Source: CAYWKL01 sp964459095 (GTDB lineage Bacteria > Patescibacteriota > Microgenomatia > Daviesbacterales > UBA10151). Taken from it: a stretch of DNA of 64,000 bases. This document shows, one piece after another, positions 61,751-64,000 of the stretch. Under the pieces are notes generated by a model. The model worked only from the letters and a program-made list of their open reading frames with translations. It did no database searches and had not been told where the DNA came from. The DNA lies in contig CAYWKL010000002.1 of the NCBI GenBank assembly GCA_964459095.1, positions 1-64,000 of the forward strand. The letters run 5' to 3'. Position numbers and translations under genes: made by a program. How positions within the stretch are numbered: position 1 is the stretch's first letter; each line of letters begins with the position of its first letter.

Positions 61751-64000
61751 TTAATCATTCATTTTAACTTTCATTCCGAAAGGAACTTTGTCTAAATCTA
61801 CACCATCTTTTGTTATTACCCATAATGTGGGATACTTCATCTTATCTGGCCATGGGGTGTACCCATCAGTAAAAATAATAACTACTGAGGGATTAATTCG
61901 TCTTTTAGCAATCTCATCTATAGCAACTCGTAAATCAGTTCCGCCCATTCCCTTATACTCTCTCCTTATTTCATCCCCTTGATTATACTGGTGATGGGAA
62001 GTCACTTGAACGTCTGTCGTTAATAAGTGTAAATTCATCTCAAACTGCTGCAGCAGCCCATTGCACTCTGACAGGAACTGCTGTTGCGCTTTGCCGCCGG
62101 TAGAGCCTGAAACATCCACGATGACAGTAACATCCCCCAGGCTCTCACCAGTAATAGAAGGCATATACATATCCTGGTGTATAAACCTGCGATTAGATGG
62201 GAGCCAACTGAAATCAGACTTTGCTGAAGTAATCACAAACTGCCTCAGCATATTCCTCCAATCCAGCTTTGGAGCCAATAATTGCTCAATGAACACATCC
62301 ATCCCAGCAGGCAGTTTCCCTGCCATCTTTGCCTGTTGCCATGCCTTTGACAACTGTATTGCCCATTCCTTCTCAAGCTCATCCAACTCCTGCTTTGAGC
62401 CTTGAATATCCTTATGAACATCAAAAGGCTTGACTTCCTGTCCGTTTACCTTAATGTTGCCTTTGGCGTCTATCTCAATCTTTATGTCTCCCTTCTCGTA
62501 TCTTCTGTAGCCGTTCTTGCCTTTGCCGTTCATCTCAGGCAGCTTGTTGTAGATTTCCTCTGCGGTCATATTCTCAAACTTCTCGTTGTATAGTCCGCCT
62601 TCAGGAACAAAATTAAACTCTTTCTTGAGGATAGCGTTGATGACAAAGTCACAATTATGAACCACAACATTATTTACCATATAATTATGATTTTCTGTAG
62701 ATAAATTATAAACTATTCCACTATACGTCTCTTTTTCTATTTTGACAATAGGGGTTACAAAATAATTTCCTAAATCTTTCCACCTATAATTGTTACTATC
62801 AATAGTTTTACCATTTAGTATTCGAGTGGTAGTCTTAAATTTCCTCCATTCTAAACAATATAGAATTTGTTTGGGAAGTATATGTTTTAGAATCATTCTC
62901 TCATCTTTCTTCCTCACACTAAAATTGCTAAAAATATCTAAACGAGTAAGCAACATTTGTAGTTGTAGAATCAACTTCTTGCTTGCTGAACCTACAAAGG
63001 TAGTAGTCCCATCTCTGTATATATGTCCATCTCCACAAACATATCCATCAATAAACTCTTTAATTATTTCCTCATCTTTATTATACAATATAAAATCTGG
63101 AATCTTCTTGTTTTTAGCACCCCTACCAAACCAATCAGTAAACGCCCTCTCTAGCAGTACACTGGATATATTTAATTTTATAACATTCCCCCTATCCTCT
63201 CTTTGAATATGTGTGTTAAAATTATTATTAACAATCTTATAAATTTTATCTAAATATTTCTCATCTGTTTTCCCTAATCCTAAATTAAACCCTTGATTGC
63301 CACTTGAACTGCCTTCAGCAAGATATAATCCCATCAACCAAGCAACATCTTTATTAAGTATAATCTTCTTGTTCTTAATATTATGTCCATATCTATGAGT
63401 CTCTTTAGCATATTTAATTAAATCAAATTCATTAGGTGTTTCTCTTGGTTTAAGTTTAGGCATCACTAAATAACAATTCTTATCAAGGTCTTTAGCCCCA
63501 ACCCATTCAAATCTCTTCTTAAATGTTATTGGATTCCCTATTTTCCTTCCTCTTCTCAAAATCAAAAAGGGATGTTCAGGGGTAACTTTAATCTCCCCTA
63601 TTCCATTCGCTTTAATTTTATATAAATCACCAGAATATTCCCGTTTCATAACATCATTAACTTTATTGTTTCCTTCAAAACATAATATGTCTTGGTCTAC
63701 CTTAACATTCTTGATTTCTTCATAATCGCCAGATACTACAGTCTCTGATGTAAAGCATGCAAAATTCCAGCGTTCAGGCTCTCGCTCCCCCATCCTTATC
63801 CCATGTAAAAACACATTATGGAGTACTTCATGCCCCAAAACAAATATTTTATCTTTGTCACTCAAGCTCTCCGCAAATTCTTTATTATAATATACCCTTT
63901 TGTAATCTGTAGCAAATGTGGGTATACTATTATCTTCAACCATCGGCAAATGTAACGCCAAATTTCCATAAAACGGAAAATCTAAGAGAAGAGCTATTCT
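61751..64000 (-). CDS. Metallopeptidase/VWA protein (COG3864, DUF2201-type) interrupted by an intein; 5' end beyond window
   Basis: The frame stays open to the window edge and already shows family sequence (RIALLLDFPFYGNLALHLPM), so the true start lies outside. HEVLH (about 63818-63832) is the zinc peptidase motif. After the intein come CDFVINAILKKE and a C-terminal VWA domain with MIDAS residues DVSGS, GGTD and TDG. Such proteins usually work with a MoxR-type AAA ATPase; none is seen here, though it may lie to the right. The role is thought to be in protein complex maturation. Confidence 0.88.
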   Translation of the reverse strand, partial: RIALLLDFPFYGNLALHLPMVEDNSIPTFATDYKRVYYNKEFAESLSDKDKIFVLGHEVLHNVFLHGIRMGEREPERWNFACFTSETVVSGDYEEIKNVKVDQDILCFEGNNKVNDVMKREYSGDLYKIKANGIGEIKVTPEHPFLILRRGRKIGNPITFKKRFEWVGAKDLDKNCYLVMPKLKPRETPNEFDLIKYAKETHRYGHNIKNKKIILNKDVAWLMGLYLAEGSSSGNQGFNLGLGKTDEKYLDKIYKIVNNNFNTHIQREDRGNVIKLNISSVLLERAFTDWFGRGAKNKKIPDFILYNKDEEIIKEFIDGYVCGDGHIYRDGTTTFVGSASKKLILQLQMLLTRLDIFSNFSVRKKDERMILKHILPKQILYCLEWRKFKTTTRILNGKTIDSNNYRWKDLGNYFVTPIVKIEKETYSGIVYNLSTENHNYMVNNVVVHNCDFVINAILKKEFNFVPEGGLYNEKFENMTAEEIYNKLPEMNGKGKNGYRRYEKGDIKIEIDAKGNIKVNGQEVKPFDVHKDIQGSKQELDELEKEWAIQLSKAWQQAKMAGKLPAGMDVFIEQLLAPKLDWRNMLRQFVITSAKSDFSWLPSNRRFIHQDMYMPSITGESLGDVTVIVDVSGSTGGKAQQQFLSECNGLLQQFEMNLHLLTTDVQVTSHHQYNQGDEIRREYKGMGGTDLRVAIDEIAKRRINPSVVIIFTDGYTPWPDKMKYPTLWVITKDGVDLDKVPFGMKVKMND
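62654..63757 (-). mobile_element. Intein in the metallopeptidase/VWA protein
   Basis: 368 aa. Cys1 in ACFTSETVVSGDYEEIKNVK, block B VTPEHPFLIL, two LAGLIDADG motifs (WLMGLYLAEGSSSG and FIDGYVCGDGHIYR), and the C-terminal ENHNYMVNNVVVHN followed by Cys+1 (CDFVIN). All splice-junction residues are present. It is inserted between the HEVLH helix and the next conserved CDFVIN segment, next to the active site. Confidence 0.93.

Noticed and set aside
1..64000. Borg-like element
   Set aside because: The two-arm gene layout is reminiscent, but I found no long tandem-repeat arrays, no terminal inverted repeats within the window and none of the metabolic cargo known for Borgs.
1..64000. CRISPR array
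   Set aside because: No series of regularly spaced direct repeats was found; the repeats present are isolated pairs or short palindromes.

Overview
The window reads as a stretch of an AT-rich archaeal mobile genetic element (virus, plasmid or integrated copy). The archaeal assignment rests on an MCM replicative helicase, a Sec11-type signal peptidase, and many promoters with a TATA box preceded by an A-rich BRE and followed closely by the start codon. The mobile-element assignment rests on a tyrosine recombinase, two inteins, four to five HNH or PD-(D/E)XK endonucleases, phage-type genes (DUF5131, YopX, SWIM, MazG-like) and dozens of tiny zinc-ribbon, lipoprotein and membrane-peptide genes. 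I see no rRNA, tRNA, ribosomal-protein or central-metabolism genes and no CRISPR array. Dockerin-like C termini and a Myxococcus-type cysteine-rich repeat in secreted proteins recall genomes of small DPANN-like archaea, but the host cannot be fixed from this sequence alone. No capsid, portal or terminase is recognisable.

Layout. (1) 1-5.4 kb, minus strand: a secreted or membrane-anchored gene cluster. It holds two paralogous anchored beta proteins, two dockerin-like proteins and a CPBP-like membrane protein, interrupted by an HNH/NUMOD-type endonuclease; these are candidates for surface or virion proteins. (2) 5.4-5.6 kb: divergent promoter region. (3) 5.6-35.3 kb, plus strand: an AbrB-like regulator, an integrase followed by a dif-like palindrome, the intein-containing MCM, the signal peptidase, then a long, tightly overlapping array of lipoproteins, membrane peptides, zinc ribbons, an SPFH protein, a HerA/FtsK-superfamily ATPase, an ASCH-like protein and a glycosyltransferase. 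(4) About 35.34 kb: convergent junction. (5) 35.3-64 kb, minus strand: mostly small genes coupled by ATGA or TAATG overlaps. They include ribbon-helix-helix regulators, a multi-wHTH protein, a second SPFH gene broken by a frameshift, a P-loop ATPase, nuclease-like proteins, a possible half-size PCNA clamp, and an intein-containing metallopeptidase/VWA gene running off the right edge. One lone plus-strand gene here encodes an AdoMet decarboxylase (SpeD) homologue.

The parts suggest an element that supplies its own helicase (and perhaps clamp), borrows the host polymerase, recombines by a Xer-like recombinase, and invests heavily in remodelling the cell envelope (signal peptidase, CPBP, SPFH, glycosyltransferase, about ten lipoproteins). 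Regulation seems built around small RHH/AbrB proteins and a recurrent GTATTAC palindrome just downstream of several TATA boxes.

The most unusual part is a pair of mosaic loci at 38.2-38.9 kb and 47.2-48.4 kb. They share a perfect 50-bp direct repeat, a 41-bp coding repeat and a common 3' end. In both loci several genes have a 5' leader that is an exact or near-exact inverted repeat of a segment inside or just after the same gene. A 0.76-kb non-coding region at 39.4-40.16 kb carries five TTCC-NNN-GGAA palindromes and is the best candidate for an origin or partition site. Start codons were chosen by Shine-Dalgarno spacing, operon overlap and promoter position where several were possible.
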